The notes beneath the pieces were generated by a model that had not been told where the DNA came from, did not search any database, and was given only the letters and a program-made list of their open reading frames with translations. Position numbers and translations under genes: made by a program. From Gammaproteobacteria bacterium (GTDB taxonomy: Bacteria; Pseudomonadota; Gammaproteobacteria; Enterobacterales; Psychrobiaceae), in assembly GCA_013214945.1 (NCBI GenBank), contig JABSRT010000008.1, forward strand, positions 62,001 through 126,000: 64,000 nt of DNA. Direction: 5' to 3'. Shown one piece after another: positions 38,316 to 47,889 of this stretch. How positions within the stretch are numbered: position 1 is the first letter of the stretch; every line of letters begins with the position of its first letter.

Positions 38316-38410
38316 TAACCACGAATAGCGATTATATAAGATAGCGGGGTTGCCAATATCCTAATCCAGTGATAAAAAAGTTAACGCTTATTACTGTTTT
38401 AGGATCCCGC

Positions 38411-38896
38411 ATGTTAGATTTACTCCCCGATTTATGTGACAACTTTCCCAGCCAAGTTAAATTATTCCAACCTATTTTTAAGTCCTATGGTGGCCGAACC
38501 ATTTTTAGTGGCGAGATAGTGACGGTTAAATGTTTTGAAGATAACTCCTTAGTAAAAGAACTGGTTAATCAACCGGGTCATGGCCGCGTTATGGTCGTTG
38601 ATGGGGGCGGATCGCTGCGTAAAGCTTTATTAGGCGATATGTTGGCTGCTGCAGCAGTAGATAATGATTGGGCAGGCTTGGTTATTTTTGGGGTGATCCG
38701 TGATGTCGGCACGATTGCGACTTTAGATCTTGGTGTTCAGGCCTTGGGCACTTGCCCGGTTAAAACCGCAAAGCTTGGGGTTGGCCAGCTCAATGTCGAG
38801 CTTGAATTTGCTGGGCAAGTGATAAAGCCGGGGCAGTATGTCTATGCAGATCTCAATGGGGTTTTAGTATCAGAGAAAGCGTTAAGTCTTTATTAG
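38411..38896 (+). CDS. rraA: Ribonuclease E activity regulator RraA
   Basis: 161 residues from ATG 38411 with AGGA at 38401-38404; an in-frame GTG at 38369 adds 14 residues and is unlikely. It matches RraA in VKCFEDN, GRVMVVDGGGSLRKALLGD and GLVIFGVIRD. RraA is a trimeric ring that binds RNase E and slows mRNA decay. RraA-fold proteins can also be aldolases, but the length and motifs favour the regulator. Confidence 0.92.
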   Translation: MLDLLPDLCDNFPSQVKLFQPIFKSYGGRTIFSGEIVTVKCFEDNSLVKELVNQPGHGRVMVVDGGGSLRKALLGDMLAAAAVDNDWAGLVIFGVIRDVGTIATLDLGVQALGTCPVKTAKLGVGQLNVELEFAGQVIKPGQYVYADLNGVLVSEKALSLY

Positions 38897-38935
38897 CCGA
38901 TATTAATAGTATTGGCCTTGTTGTATTAAAGTGTT

Positions 38936-39069
38936 GCCATTTGAGCAGCAAGTCGCCGTAAATCCTTCCATGGAGGCTCTGGCGCAGCATCCATGCTGCA
39001 CAAGCTTGCTTTATCAAACACCAACACTTTCAATGTATTACGAAGCTAGTTACATTTAAGATGAACTGA
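38936..39069 (-). repeat. Dispersed intergenic element, copy 1
   Basis: Bases 39007-39069 read on the minus strand match 63502-63564 on the plus strand, sharing CAGTTCATCTTAAATGTA and AAGTGTTGGTGTTT in the same order. The part at 38960-39000 has short hairpins, including GCAGCAT-CC-ATGCTGC. It lies between rraA and iolE, which converge. Confidence 0.7.
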
Positions 39070-39095
39070 GCCGATATTATTGGAGCTCACAAGGA

Positions 39096-39998
39096 TTAAT
39101 CGATGGTTAATTGCAAACCAGCTTGCTCGGCAAGCGCGACGATATTATTAAATCCTAGGGTTGCGTATGTCAGTGGATCAGCAATCGCAGGATCTTGCTC
39201 AGCTTCTACCACTAACCAACCGCTGTATTCCAATTTGCTCAGCGCTGCAAAGATCGCATTATAGTCAATGCCACCATCGCCAGTTACGGTAAATACACCA
39301 TTTAATACTGAATCTAAGAAGCTTAGATTACGATTTTTAGCGTCTTTTAACACCGCTAGTCTCACGTCTTTAGTGTGGACATGCGCGATGCGTGAACCGT
39401 GTTTTTCGATAGTGGCTAATGGATCGCCGCCAGCATAAATAAGGTGACCACTGTCGAGCAGTAAACCCAGCGAATTGCCAGTGTGCTGCATGAGCAAGTC
39501 AATTTCATCGCTCGTTTCAACCACGGTGCCCATATGGTGGTGATAAGCAAGGCGCACGCCCTGACTTAAGCAATAGTCAGCTACCTGAGTTAAACGTTGG
39601 CCGAACTCTTGCCATTGATCCGCTGCCAGCTTCGGTCGTTGAGTTAACGGCGTATCTTGTTCACCATGAATAGCACCAGTGACTTCGCAATATACCATTA
39701 CTGTTGAGCCGCCTTGTTTGAGCAGCTGCAAATGATCTTCAATCGCGACTAGTTCTTCTTCAACACTGCGCTCAAGCAACTGACCACTAAACCAACCAGA
39801 AATTAATGCCAAATCATGTTCAGCTAACACGGCATTAAGCTGTTCGCTTTGGCGTGGAAATTTGTTACCAAGTTCAAAACCAGCAAAACCCGCTTGGCGG
39901 CCTTCGCTTAGGCACTGTTCTAATGGAGTATCGGCACCTAACGACGGTAAATCATCATTGGTCCAGGTTAGGGGATTGATCCCAACGCGTACTGTCAT
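39096..39998 (-). CDS. iolE: Inosose dehydratase IolE
   Basis: 300 residues; dehydrates 2-keto-myo-inositol to 3D-trihydroxycyclohexane-1,2-dione. An AP-endonuclease-like TIM barrel with GINPLTWTNDDLP at the start (the WTND motif of IolE), AGFAGFELGNKFP, YHHHMGTVVE, LLDSGHL and VVEAEQDP. It ends the iolC-iolD-iolE operon, 55 bases after iolD. Confidence 0.94.
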   Translation of the reverse strand: MTVRVGINPLTWTNDDLPSLGADTPLEQCLSEGRQAGFAGFELGNKFPRQSEQLNAVLAEHDLALISGWFSGQLLERSVEEELVAIEDHLQLLKQGGSTVMVYCEVTGAIHGEQDTPLTQRPKLAADQWQEFGQRLTQVADYCLSQGVRLAYHHHMGTVVETSDEIDLLMQHTGNSLGLLLDSGHLIYAGGDPLATIEKHGSRIAHVHTKDVRLAVLKDAKNRNLSFLDSVLNGVFTVTGDGGIDYNAIFAALSKLEYSGWLVVEAEQDPAIADPLTYATLGFNNIVALAEQAGLQLTID

Positions 39999-40053
39999 AA
40001 TATGTTTTCCAGATCAGGTGATGGTAGCGGCACATGACCGCTATCATCAAAAA

Positions 40054-41901
40054 TTAATAAGGTTGATTGTTTTTATGCTGTTGGTAATTCTGTTGTTGCG
40101 TTGCTACTTTGTCACTAACAGATACTTCTGGAATAGCAACATCCCACCATGAGTCACCATTATCGGTCAGAATATAAGGGTCGGTATCAATCGCAATTAG
40201 GTAGCTGCGATCTGCTGACTTAGCTCGCTTAATTGCTTGTTCTAATTGCGCGATTGAACTAACCGATTCAGCGAGCGCGCCCATTGCTTTAGCGTGCGCG
40301 GCGAAATCGAGTTTTGGTGCGCCTTGTTCAGCGGTATAGCAATCTTCTAACAAGTTATTGAAAGGTTCATTGCCCGTTTCCATTTGCAGACGATTAATAC
40401 AGCCATAGCCACGATTGTCGAGTGCGATGATGATAATTTTTTGACCCATCATGACTGATGTCGCAATTTCAGAGTTCATCATCATGTACGAACCGTCACC
40501 AACGACAACGAAAACGTCACGATCTGGACTGGCCATTTTAACCCCAAGACCACCGGCTATTTCATAACCCATGCAAGAGAAGCCATATTCGACATGGTAA
40601 CTTTTACTGTCATCACAACGCCATAGACGGTGCAATTCGCCCGGTAAACCACCGGCGGCGCATACCACGACATCACGTGGATCCGATTGACGTTTAACCG
40701 CGCCTAATACCTGAGCGTCACTTGGTAGCAGGGCATCAGAAGTGGCGGTAGCCACTTCATAAACGCCACGCCACAGTTGATTAACGTGATCAATTCGCTC
40801 GCTCCACTGTGGCGCTGACTCCCAGCCCTTTAACCCCGCTGAAAGTTGCTGCAATGCAGTTTTTGCATCGGCTTGCAGTGGCATTGCATTGTGCTTGTTG
40901 GCGTCAAACTGGCCAACATTAATTTGAACCAACTTATTTGGTTTATCGTTAATAAAGGTTCGTGATTGGGTGGTGAAATCTTGTAATCTAGAACCAATAG
41001 CGATAATTAAATCAGCTTCTGCAGCCAACGTATTGGCTGCCTGACTACCTGTAACACCGATGCCGCCAACAGCATAAGGGTTGGTCCAATTAAGACTACC
41101 TTTGCCAGCCTGAGTTTCGGCAACGGGGATTTTATGGGTCGTTGCAAATTCTGCCAACACCTCGGTGGCCAGTGAGTACTGAACACCACCGCCTGCGATA
41201 ATCAGTGGTTTGGTCGATTGACGTAATAAAGCAATAACTTGCTCGAGTTCAACGGCGTCAATACCAGGACGACGAATGCGATGAACACGTTTTTCAAACA
41301 TCTCAACCGGATAATCAAATGCCATCGCCTGAACATCTTGCGGCATTGCTAAGGTAACCGGGCCACAATTTACAGGATCGAGTAACGTCTGCATCACCAC
41401 TGGTAAGCTATTGATTAACTGCTCAGGGCGATTAATGCGATCGAAATAACGGCTGACTGGCTTAAAACAATCATTGACCGAAACTGTCGGGTCGCCAAAA
41501 CATTCGATCTGCTGCAATACCGGATCAGGCGTGCGGTTGGCAAATGTATCACCCGGTACAAATAACACCGGTAAACGATTTACATGCGCTAAGCCTGCTG
41601 CGGTTACCATATTGGTGGCACCTGGGCCGATTGATGTCGTACACATCATCATTTTCTGGCGGTTATGCTGTTTGGCAAATGCAATGGCAGCATGGGCCAT
41701 ACCTTGTTCGTTGTGCGCTCGGTATGTTGGGAAGGTTTCACGTTCCTGATATAATGCCTCACCAAGACCTGCAACATTACCATGGCCAAAGATTGCAAAA
41801 GCGCCGCTGAAAATTGCATCAACTTGGCCATCTGTTGCTAAGTACTGCTGTTGCAAGTACTTAATTAACGCTTGAGCGGCTGTTAAACGTATAGTCGTCA
41901 T
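40054..41901 (-). CDS. iolD: Trihydroxycyclohexane-1,2-dione hydrolase IolD
   Basis: 615 residues from ATG 41901, which has AAGGAAG upstream; a longer frame to 41940 would overlap iolC. A thiamine-diphosphate enzyme opening the ring to 5-deoxy-glucuronate. It has the three-domain acetolactate-synthase layout, with the cofactor motif GDGSYMMMNSE ... DNRGYG near residues 480-515. AHNEQGMAHAAIA carries the conserved Glu. It begins 13 bases after iolC ends. Confidence 0.94.
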   Translation of the reverse strand: MTTIRLTAAQALIKYLQQQYLATDGQVDAIFSGAFAIFGHGNVAGLGEALYQERETFPTYRAHNEQGMAHAAIAFAKQHNRQKMMMCTTSIGPGATNMVTAAGLAHVNRLPVLFVPGDTFANRTPDPVLQQIECFGDPTVSVNDCFKPVSRYFDRINRPEQLINSLPVVMQTLLDPVNCGPVTLAMPQDVQAMAFDYPVEMFEKRVHRIRRPGIDAVELEQVIALLRQSTKPLIIAGGGVQYSLATEVLAEFATTHKIPVAETQAGKGSLNWTNPYAVGGIGVTGSQAANTLAAEADLIIAIGSRLQDFTTQSRTFINDKPNKLVQINVGQFDANKHNAMPLQADAKTALQQLSAGLKGWESAPQWSERIDHVNQLWRGVYEVATATSDALLPSDAQVLGAVKRQSDPRDVVVCAAGGLPGELHRLWRCDDSKSYHVEYGFSCMGYEIAGGLGVKMASPDRDVFVVVGDGSYMMMNSEIATSVMMGQKIIIIALDNRGYGCINRLQMETGNEPFNNLLEDCYTAEQGAPKLDFAAHAKAMGALAESVSSIAQLEQAIKRAKSADRSYLIAIDTDPYILTDNGDSWWDVAIPEVSVSDKVATQQQNYQQHKNNQPY

Positions 41902-41914
41902 CGTACTTCCTTCC

Positions 41915-43831
41915 TTATGCTTTACGGTTGTGCCAAGCATTAACCAGGCGCAAATAATTGTGCTTCACTTGAGCAATAAACTCATTGTCATCGATATCGC
42001 CTTTGAGCCAATCTTTACTTGGGCTACTGAAAATTGAGCGACCCACTGCGAAACCCTTGCAAATTGGGAAGTCAGCGCTGGCTTTAAATGCCGCTTCAAG
42101 CTCGCTTAATGGCGCGTCTAATCCCAGTAATATCACACCACGACAGTGCGGAGCACGCTGCTCGATTAGATTTGTTATGTGTTGCCATGCCGAAGTGGTT
42201 GGCGCTGGTAATTTCCACCAATCGGGTTGAACACCTAAATTATAAAAGCGTTCCATGCCAAGCAATACGGTGCTGTCGTCTTGCGACATGTCTGCTGGCG
42301 GAATAATTTCAAGTAATAACTCATGACCACTAATACAACACGCTTTATATAATTCAATCACTTGGCGTTCTTGTGCTAAGCGCAGGTTGATTTCGTCTGC
42401 AGGGTGAAAGAACACTAAACATTTAACAATGTGTTCTTTAGGCCAGCTTTTAAGACGGCTACCAATTGAACGACCACCTTCAAGTTCGATTGGACGTGAA
42501 CTAGGCTGTTCAACCGGGCGACCGATCCACCAATTGCGACCCGTAACTTGGTTAAGCGCATCTTGACCGTACGTATCATCGATAAGTACACCGGCTTGGT
42601 AGTTATTAAAATCAGCACTTTGTGAGCCTTGTGTTGCGGCCGTTACTAAAAGCTGTTTTAGTTTACTGATCCGGGTAGGATCTGCATTAACTTCGCGTGC
42701 CATATCATAAAATTGCTTACGATGATCAAAGGCTAAAATACACAGTTCATCCCAGCGGGCAGGTGTTCTAGTGGTCACGCGATGCAAGTGATTAAGCTCA
42801 GGGTCTAAATCAGGGCGGGCAATCGTATGCTGACGTGCTAGATAATTGTCTAATTCTTCAGCTGATGGAATAGCCGGTGCACAGCCATGGCGTGATACGA
42901 CCAAGGCACCACAAGCGTTGGCATAAGCACAACATTTTTCGTAACTTTCATCACGTAACCAACCACGTAAGAAGCCACTTAAAAATGCATCGCCAGCGCC
43001 AAGCACATTAAGTACATCGACTTGCACGCCGTAGGTTGTATGCCCTTCATCTAGCGTATCAGGAATAGCAGCATCGAATACCGAACAACCTAATGCGCCA
43101 CGTTTAACGACTATTTCAGCATTACTTATTTCACGAATTTTTCGTAAACAGGCAATGGTATCGGTACTGCCAGCCGCGATATGAATTTCTTCTTCAGTAC
43201 CAACAATTAAGTCACATAAAGGTAAAATTGACAATAAATGCTGGGTAACCGAGTCGTTAGATACGAAGCGGTTATCACCTTCGCCTAAGCCAGTTAAGCC
43301 CCAAAGTACCGGGCGATAATCGATATCTAAAATGACCTTAGTACCTGCAGCTCTGGCGTATTCAATTGCTTTTAAGCTGGTTGCATTGGTTTGCTCGGTC
43401 GAAAAATGAGTACCGGTAATGAGTAATGATTTGCTTGATGCAATATATTCAGGGCTAAAATCGCTGGCATCAACCGCCATGTCAGCACAGTCATTACGAT
43501 AAAATAATAACGGAAAGCTGTCGTTATCTTTAATCGACAACAAAACCAGACCCGTTAAGCGCTTAGGATCTGTTACCACGTGGCTAACATCACAGCCTAC
43601 GCGTGCTAATTCTTCGCGCACGAAGTTACCCATCTGCTCGTCACCAACGCGCGTTAACATCGCTGATTTTAAACCCAAGCGCGCGGTACCAAATGCAATA
43701 TTGCCTGACGAACCACCTAATGATTTGCTAAACGATGAAATATCTTCAAGTTTACTGCCTATTTGTTCACCATAAAGGTCAACAGCGGCACGGCCCAGAC
43801 AAATGACATCTAAATGTTTTTCAGTTTGCAT
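41915..43831 (-). CDS. iolC: 5-dehydro-2-deoxygluconokinase fused to DUF2090 aldolase-like domain (IolC type)
   Basis: 638 residues, nearly twice a single PfkB kinase. Residues 1-325 are a PfkB sugar kinase (SLGGSSGNIAFG at 37-48; GAGD catalytic loop at 278-281). Residues from about 335 (WDELCILAFDHRKQFYDMA) form a DUF2090 class I aldolase-like barrel, thought to cleave the phosphorylated product to dihydroxyacetone phosphate and malonic semialdehyde. The fusion is the usual form in proteobacterial iol clusters and replaces a separate IolJ. First gene of the operon; a GGAA-N6-TTCC-like site lies about 100 bases upstream. Confidence 0.93.
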   Translation of the reverse strand: MQTEKHLDVICLGRAAVDLYGEQIGSKLEDISSFSKSLGGSSGNIAFGTARLGLKSAMLTRVGDEQMGNFVREELARVGCDVSHVVTDPKRLTGLVLLSIKDNDSFPLLFYRNDCADMAVDASDFSPEYIASSKSLLITGTHFSTEQTNATSLKAIEYARAAGTKVILDIDYRPVLWGLTGLGEGDNRFVSNDSVTQHLLSILPLCDLIVGTEEEIHIAAGSTDTIACLRKIREISNAEIVVKRGALGCSVFDAAIPDTLDEGHTTYGVQVDVLNVLGAGDAFLSGFLRGWLRDESYEKCCAYANACGALVVSRHGCAPAIPSAEELDNYLARQHTIARPDLDPELNHLHRVTTRTPARWDELCILAFDHRKQFYDMAREVNADPTRISKLKQLLVTAATQGSQSADFNNYQAGVLIDDTYGQDALNQVTGRNWWIGRPVEQPSSRPIELEGGRSIGSRLKSWPKEHIVKCLVFFHPADEINLRLAQERQVIELYKACCISGHELLLEIIPPADMSQDDSTVLLGMERFYNLGVQPDWWKLPAPTTSAWQHITNLIEQRAPHCRGVILLGLDAPLSELEAAFKASADFPICKGFAVGRSIFSSPSKDWLKGDIDDNEFIAQVKHNYLRLVNAWHNRKA

Positions 43832-44261
43832 AAAATATAAATTCCTTCTGAGATTTAATTAAGCGTTCACAAATCAATTAGTAAGCTTTGATCGTCAACT
43901 GAACTAACTATTCACGTTATCGCAATCATAGAATGTGTATTCCAGAAAAGCAACGTTTAGAATGTATATATTTGGTTAGGGGATTGTTTAATTTATCATT
44001 AAGGCCTAATTGTGCAGCGCCTGTGACGCTCAACAACACATTATCACGGCGATTGTTTTAACGCGAAATAATTAAATTATTCGTATAAACAATTAGTTGT
44101 AGTAGTGAGTGCTAGGGTGTAAATAAAAAAGTTAATGGCTGTCGAATTGTATTTTGATTAATAACGCGATGCCAAAAACATCGCGATAAATTGGAATATA
44201 GTCGCTTAATATATTTAAGCGTCGGTTATTTTATTGCAAAAATGGGTCTGAGCGGGCCGAA
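43832..44261. other. 430-base gap between iolC and the LacI gene
   Basis: It holds the iolC promoter region with one RpiR-type site at 43930-43943. No gene and no clear terminator for the upstream-lying LacI gene are seen. Confidence 0.5.
43930..43943. promoter_or_regulatory. RpiR/IolR-type site at iolC
   Basis: AGAA-TGTGTA-TTCC, flanked T and A, one mismatch from a perfect TGGAAT-N4-ATTCCA. It lies about 99 bases before the iolC start. Confidence 0.6.
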
Positions 44262-45320
44262 TCATCGTCGTTTAAGATGCGACGTTCGCACAATCAATTT
44301 ACCCGGCGCAATATATTTATCGTGATCTTGCTCGTCATTTTCGAGTCGACGAATAGCTTCAGCGGCCAATTGTGCGATGGGTTGCTGATAGGTCGAAAGG
44401 TTGTAGCTAGTCGACGCGCCAAGCTCGATACCATCGAAACCGACAATGGCGATATCAACTGGCTGCTCACAGTGACGAATCGCGTCAATTGAACCTACCG
44501 CAAGATTATCATTTTCACAAAACATCGCGTCAATCGTTGAGCCATGATCTGAACTTGTCAGATGATTAGTTAAGGTGTCGAAACCCGCTTGGCGTTGATA
44601 AGAACCAGCGTGTAATACCAAATCAAGCTGAAAACCATGGCGGGTAAGACCATCTCTAAAGCCGTCAATGCGTTCTAAATGCGTCGAGTCACTTGGCGGG
44701 CCTTGCATATAAGCAAATGTTTGGTGTCCCTGGCGTACTAACAATTCGGCAATTTCTTTGCCGCCTCGATAATCATCGGTATTGACCACTTGAATGCCGG
44801 CAATACCACTGTCGCGATACAACACGATGAGTGGGATATGACGAAGGTCTTTGACGGTATGGACAAAAGCTTCTGGCAGGTTTGCGCCCAAAAAAATCAC
44901 CCCATCAACCTGAAACTGATCAGCGAGCATTAACGCAGCATCATAGCTGTGATCAGCATTGATATTAATCAGCATGGTTATGTAACCTTTACGCTGAAGC
45001 TGACTCGTGACTTCATTTAGCACCAACAGTATGTTGGGATTAGTAAACTCATCAACCACTAAACCAACAATGTTAGAACGCTTTTGGGTCAGGCTACGGG
45101 CAAGTAGGTTAGGGCGATAACCGAGTTCTTGTGCGGCTTTTTTTACCCGCTTTAGACTTGCAGGCGAGATTGATGCCCCCGAGGTAAAAGCACGCGACAC
45201 TGTCCATTTTGAAACCCCAGCAAGCAGTGCAACATCGCTAGCAGTGACCTTGTTAGCACTCTTTGCGGGCATGGTATTTACTGCATTCGTTACATTTGTG
45301 GTATTGGTTTTTTTAGCCAT
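44262..45320 (-). CDS. LacI-family transcriptional regulator of the inositol genes
   Basis: 352 residues from ATG 45320 (an upstream in-frame ATG at 45389 would give 375; neither has a strong ribosome site). The LacI helix-turn-helix is VTASDVALLAGVSKWTVSRA with hinge GYRPNLLARSL. The remainder is a periplasmic-binding-protein-like sensor (VGLVVDEFTNPN, VDGVIFLGANLP, AIVGFDGIELG). It is divergent from hyi-iolG-binding protein and flanked by three similar palindromes, so it likely represses those genes and itself. The ligand is probably inositol or an inosose (inference). Confidence 0.9.
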   Translation of the reverse strand: MAKKTNTTNVTNAVNTMPAKSANKVTASDVALLAGVSKWTVSRAFTSGASISPASLKRVKKAAQELGYRPNLLARSLTQKRSNIVGLVVDEFTNPNILLVLNEVTSQLQRKGYITMLININADHSYDAALMLADQFQVDGVIFLGANLPEAFVHTVKDLRHIPLIVLYRDSGIAGIQVVNTDDYRGGKEIAELLVRQGHQTFAYMQGPPSDSTHLERIDGFRDGLTRHGFQLDLVLHAGSYQRQAGFDTLTNHLTSSDHGSTIDAMFCENDNLAVGSIDAIRHCEQPVDIAIVGFDGIELGASTSYNLSTYQQPIAQLAAEAIRRLENDEQDHDKYIAPGKLIVRTSHLKRR

Positions 45321-45403
45321 AAAGTTGTTTATTACTTGCCGTTTTACTGAGTTGTTTTCTATTCTAATTGCAATTAACACTAAATACATCTTTTTATTGT
45401 TTA

Positions 45404-45417
45404 TGCTCCCGGTTGCA
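45404..45417. promoter_or_regulatory. LacI-type operator 1 (near LacI gene)
   Basis: TGCTCCCGGTTGCA, differing from the palindrome TGCAACCGGTTGCA/TGCACCCGGGTGCA at few positions. It lies just upstream of the 45389 start option, which suits autoregulation. Confidence 0.6.
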
Positions 45418-45663
45418 AGCTATTTAAGCTTAGGTAGCGTTAGCAATGATCGTAATCGTTATAAATATTAAGCTTAATAAATAAGATGATTTTGTTGCTA
45501 CGAACAAGGAACTTAGAGAACGCCATATTATTGTATTTATCTTAGTATCAGTGGCTTGTAGGTGTGTCTTGTTTTTAAGTGTCTAGATAATAAGCACGTT
45601 GATGTGGGTCTTAGCCACAGATTAAAGGCTAATTTATTTTCTAAATATTAGATTGACACATTG

Positions 45664-45677
45664 TGCACCCGAGTGCA
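45664..45677. promoter_or_regulatory. LacI-type operator 2 (before hyi)
   Basis: TGCACCCGAGTGCA: outer TGCAC/GTGCA arms are exact reverse complements around a CG centre, the usual geometry for LacI-family sites. Confidence 0.65.
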
Positions 45678-45691
45678 TTATTAGCTCAAAT

Positions 45692-45705
45692 TGCAACCGG
45701 GTGCA
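45692..45705. promoter_or_regulatory. LacI-type operator 3 (before hyi)
   Basis: TGCAACCGGGTGCA, 28 bases after operator 2 start to start, and sharing its CCGG core and TGCA ends. Confidence 0.65.
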
Positions 45706-45894
45706 TAAAAATTACAACCAATAAAAGTATAAACTTTGTGGTTTTAACCAGCTGAATATAAGGCATTTGTTCAAGGTTGGTAACAGAAATGGTCAACATG
45801 GCATTGGCTGGCATTACACCATTAGTTTGTGACGGTGTACGTAGTCAAAAACTAAAACATAAAGCAATCACGTTAGATAACACTAAGGAAAGAA

Positions 45895-46707
45895 ATGAAC
45901 ACAATTAATAATTCAACCCAACCATTTACACTGGCGGTTTGTGCCGAAATGATTTTTCGTGATTATCCAGTTTTAGAGCGCATTAAACGTCTAGATCAAC
46001 TTGGATTCGAAGTCGAAATCTGGGATTGGACTAAGCATGATATTAAAGCGCTGGCGGGTAGCGGTGCTACTTTCTCGTCAATGACAGGTTACGTCACCGG
46101 AACACTCGCCGATGATGCAGGTGCCGATGAACTGTTACGGACAGCGAAACTGTCAATTCCAGTTGCCAAAGAGTTGGCTATTCCTCGGTTGAACCTGCAC
46201 GGAACTGGATTGGACAATAAGGGGTTACCTGTGCAGCCAATGCATGAAATGACTGGTGCGATGTGGATAAAGGCAAACGATACGCTTAATCGACTCGCTG
46301 ATTTTGCTGAAAAACACGATGTAACATTTGTACTTGAAAACCTCAATACTGCTGTTGATCACCCTGGAGTACCGTTTGCTAAAGCACAAGATACGCTGGA
46401 TTTAGTGGCGGGCGTTAATCGACCACAAATTCGGATGATGCTTGACTTATATCATGCTCAGATTGGCGAAGGTAATCTGATTGAGTTAATCGCGCGTTGT
46501 GCCCCGTATATCGGCGAAATTCAAGTGGCTGATGTACCTGGTCGCTGCGAACCTGGTACCGGTGAAATCAATTACCCAGCAATAGCGAAAGCACTGTTTG
46601 ACGTTGGTTACCGCGGCAATATCGGCCTGGAAGGTTGGGCATCTGGTGATGATGAACAAGCGTTAACGCGTTTCCGTAATGCATTCACTTTATCTAATAC
46701 GTTATAA
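45895..46707 (+). CDS. Hydroxypyruvate-isomerase-like TIM-barrel protein
   Basis: 270 residues with AAGGAAAG before the ATG. The end NVPGRCEPGTGEINY-like run (DVPGRCEPGTGEINYPAI) and the metal ligands in FVLENLN, MMLDLYHAQ and IQVADVPGR match the Hyi family of xylose-isomerase-like barrels. Homologues occur in proteobacterial inositol clusters, where an inosose isomerase (IolI-like) role is possible. It is first in an operon with iolG and a binding protein, downstream of two LacI-type sites. Family sure; substrate not. Confidence 0.82.
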   Translation: MNTINNSTQPFTLAVCAEMIFRDYPVLERIKRLDQLGFEVEIWDWTKHDIKALAGSGATFSSMTGYVTGTLADDAGADELLRTAKLSIPVAKELAIPRLNLHGTGLDNKGLPVQPMHEMTGAMWIKANDTLNRLADFAEKHDVTFVLENLNTAVDHPGVPFAKAQDTLDLVAGVNRPQIRMMLDLYHAQIGEGNLIELIARCAPYIGEIQVADVPGRCEPGTGEINYPAIAKALFDVGYRGNIGLEGWASGDDEQALTRFRNAFTLSNTL

Positions 46708-46810
46708 AACTAGATTTATTAATAACGCCTGACGACAAAGTTTGGCAATAAAGTCTAGTCATCAAATATAGCAATAAAAAAACAATAAAAATTATTGAAT
46801 TGGAGAACTC

Positions 46811-47827
46811 ATGAACACTAAAAAAATCATCAATGTTGGCTTAATCGGAGCTGGACGCATTGGTTCATTCCATGCTGAAACCATTGCTCGTCGCTTAGTC
46901 CAGGCTAATCTAGCGGCAATAGCTGACCCTTCACCGGGCGCGGCACAAGCACTCGCACAAAAATTAAATTGCCCGATAGCAACTACCGATCCAATGGAAT
47001 TGCTGAGTAATCCAGACATTGATGCGGTGATTATTGCAACGCCAGCACGTTTTCATACCAATTTAGTCAAAGCAGCTGCTGAAGCTGGCAAAGCCGTGTT
47101 CTGTGAAAAGCCAATGGCGCTGACACTCGAAGAGGCAGACAGTGCGATTGAAGCGGTTGAAAAAGCCGGTGTTATTTTACAAGTCGGTTTCAACCGCCGT
47201 TGGGATCAATCTTTTGCCGAAGGTTATGCCGCGATTGTTGATGGTAAAATTGGCACACCGCAGTTACTGCGCTCGGTAACGCGCGATCCGGGTCCCTTTA
47301 ATGGCGACCCCGCAAAAATTCCAAATTGGACCATTTTTTATGAAACGCTGATCCATGATTTCGACACCTTATTATGGTTAAACCGTGGTGCCAAGCCAAT
47401 TGAAGTACATGCGATGGCTGATGCGCTGATCCGTCCTGACTTTAAAGAGCAGGGCCACTTAGATACCGCTGTGGTGACTGTACGTTTCGACAATGGTGCT
47501 ATTGCGGTCGCTGAAGCAAATTTCAGTGCACTTTATGGTTATGACATTAGAGGAGAAGCATTTGGCTCTAAAGGCATGGTTAAAATGGGCGATGTACGTC
47601 GTTCAAGCATGACCCTCTATAATGCCGAAGGGGTTTCAAATGATACATGGCGTTTAGACGCTGATCATTTCATCGGCGCGTACACGGCGCAGTTGGCTAA
47701 TTTTGTTGACTCGGTAGGTGGTACTCAAGACAAAGGTGCAACGGGTGCAGATGCGAAAGCGGCGCTTGAAATTGCGTTAGCGTGTATTGAGTCAGTAAAA
47801 AGTGGACAAACAGTTCGCCTAGGTTAA
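46811..47827 (+). CDS. iolG: myo-Inositol 2-dehydrogenase IolG
   Basis: 338 residues; oxidises myo-inositol to 2-keto-myo-inositol with NAD. Rossmann motif GLIGAGRIGSFHAE (10-23), the catalytic Lys in FCEKPMAL (Lys100), and His182/Asp183 in YETLIHDFD are all present. TIFYETLIHD is typical of inositol dehydrogenases within the Gfo/Idh/MocA family. 103 bases after hyi, 62 before the binding protein. Confidence 0.93.
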   Translation: MNTKKIINVGLIGAGRIGSFHAETIARRLVQANLAAIADPSPGAAQALAQKLNCPIATTDPMELLSNPDIDAVIIATPARFHTNLVKAAAEAGKAVFCEKPMALTLEEADSAIEAVEKAGVILQVGFNRRWDQSFAEGYAAIVDGKIGTPQLLRSVTRDPGPFNGDPAKIPNWTIFYETLIHDFDTLLWLNRGAKPIEVHAMADALIRPDFKEQGHLDTAVVTVRFDNGAIAVAEANFSALYGYDIRGEAFGSKGMVKMGDVRRSSMTLYNAEGVSNDTWRLDADHFIGAYTAQLANFVDSVGGTQDKGATGADAKAALEIALACIESVKSGQTVRLG

Positions 47828-47889
47828 CAGATCGATTTTTAGTAAAAGTTATAACGTGTATATAATAATCACAATAAAGGAAGACTAAA

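Larger units (their letters stand above)
45390..45894. other. Divergent control region between the LacI gene and hyi
   Basis: About 500 bases with three LacI-type palindromes (45404-45417, 45664-45677, 45692-45705) and AAGGAAAG ahead of the hyi start. No gene is seen. Confidence 0.6.

Noticed and set aside
38369-38410. GTG start giving a longer RraA
   Set aside because: The extra 14 residues do not fit the family, and AGGA serves ATG 38411.
41902-41940. Upstream start for IolD overlapping iolC
   Set aside because: AAGGAAG directs ATG 41901, and the family begins there.
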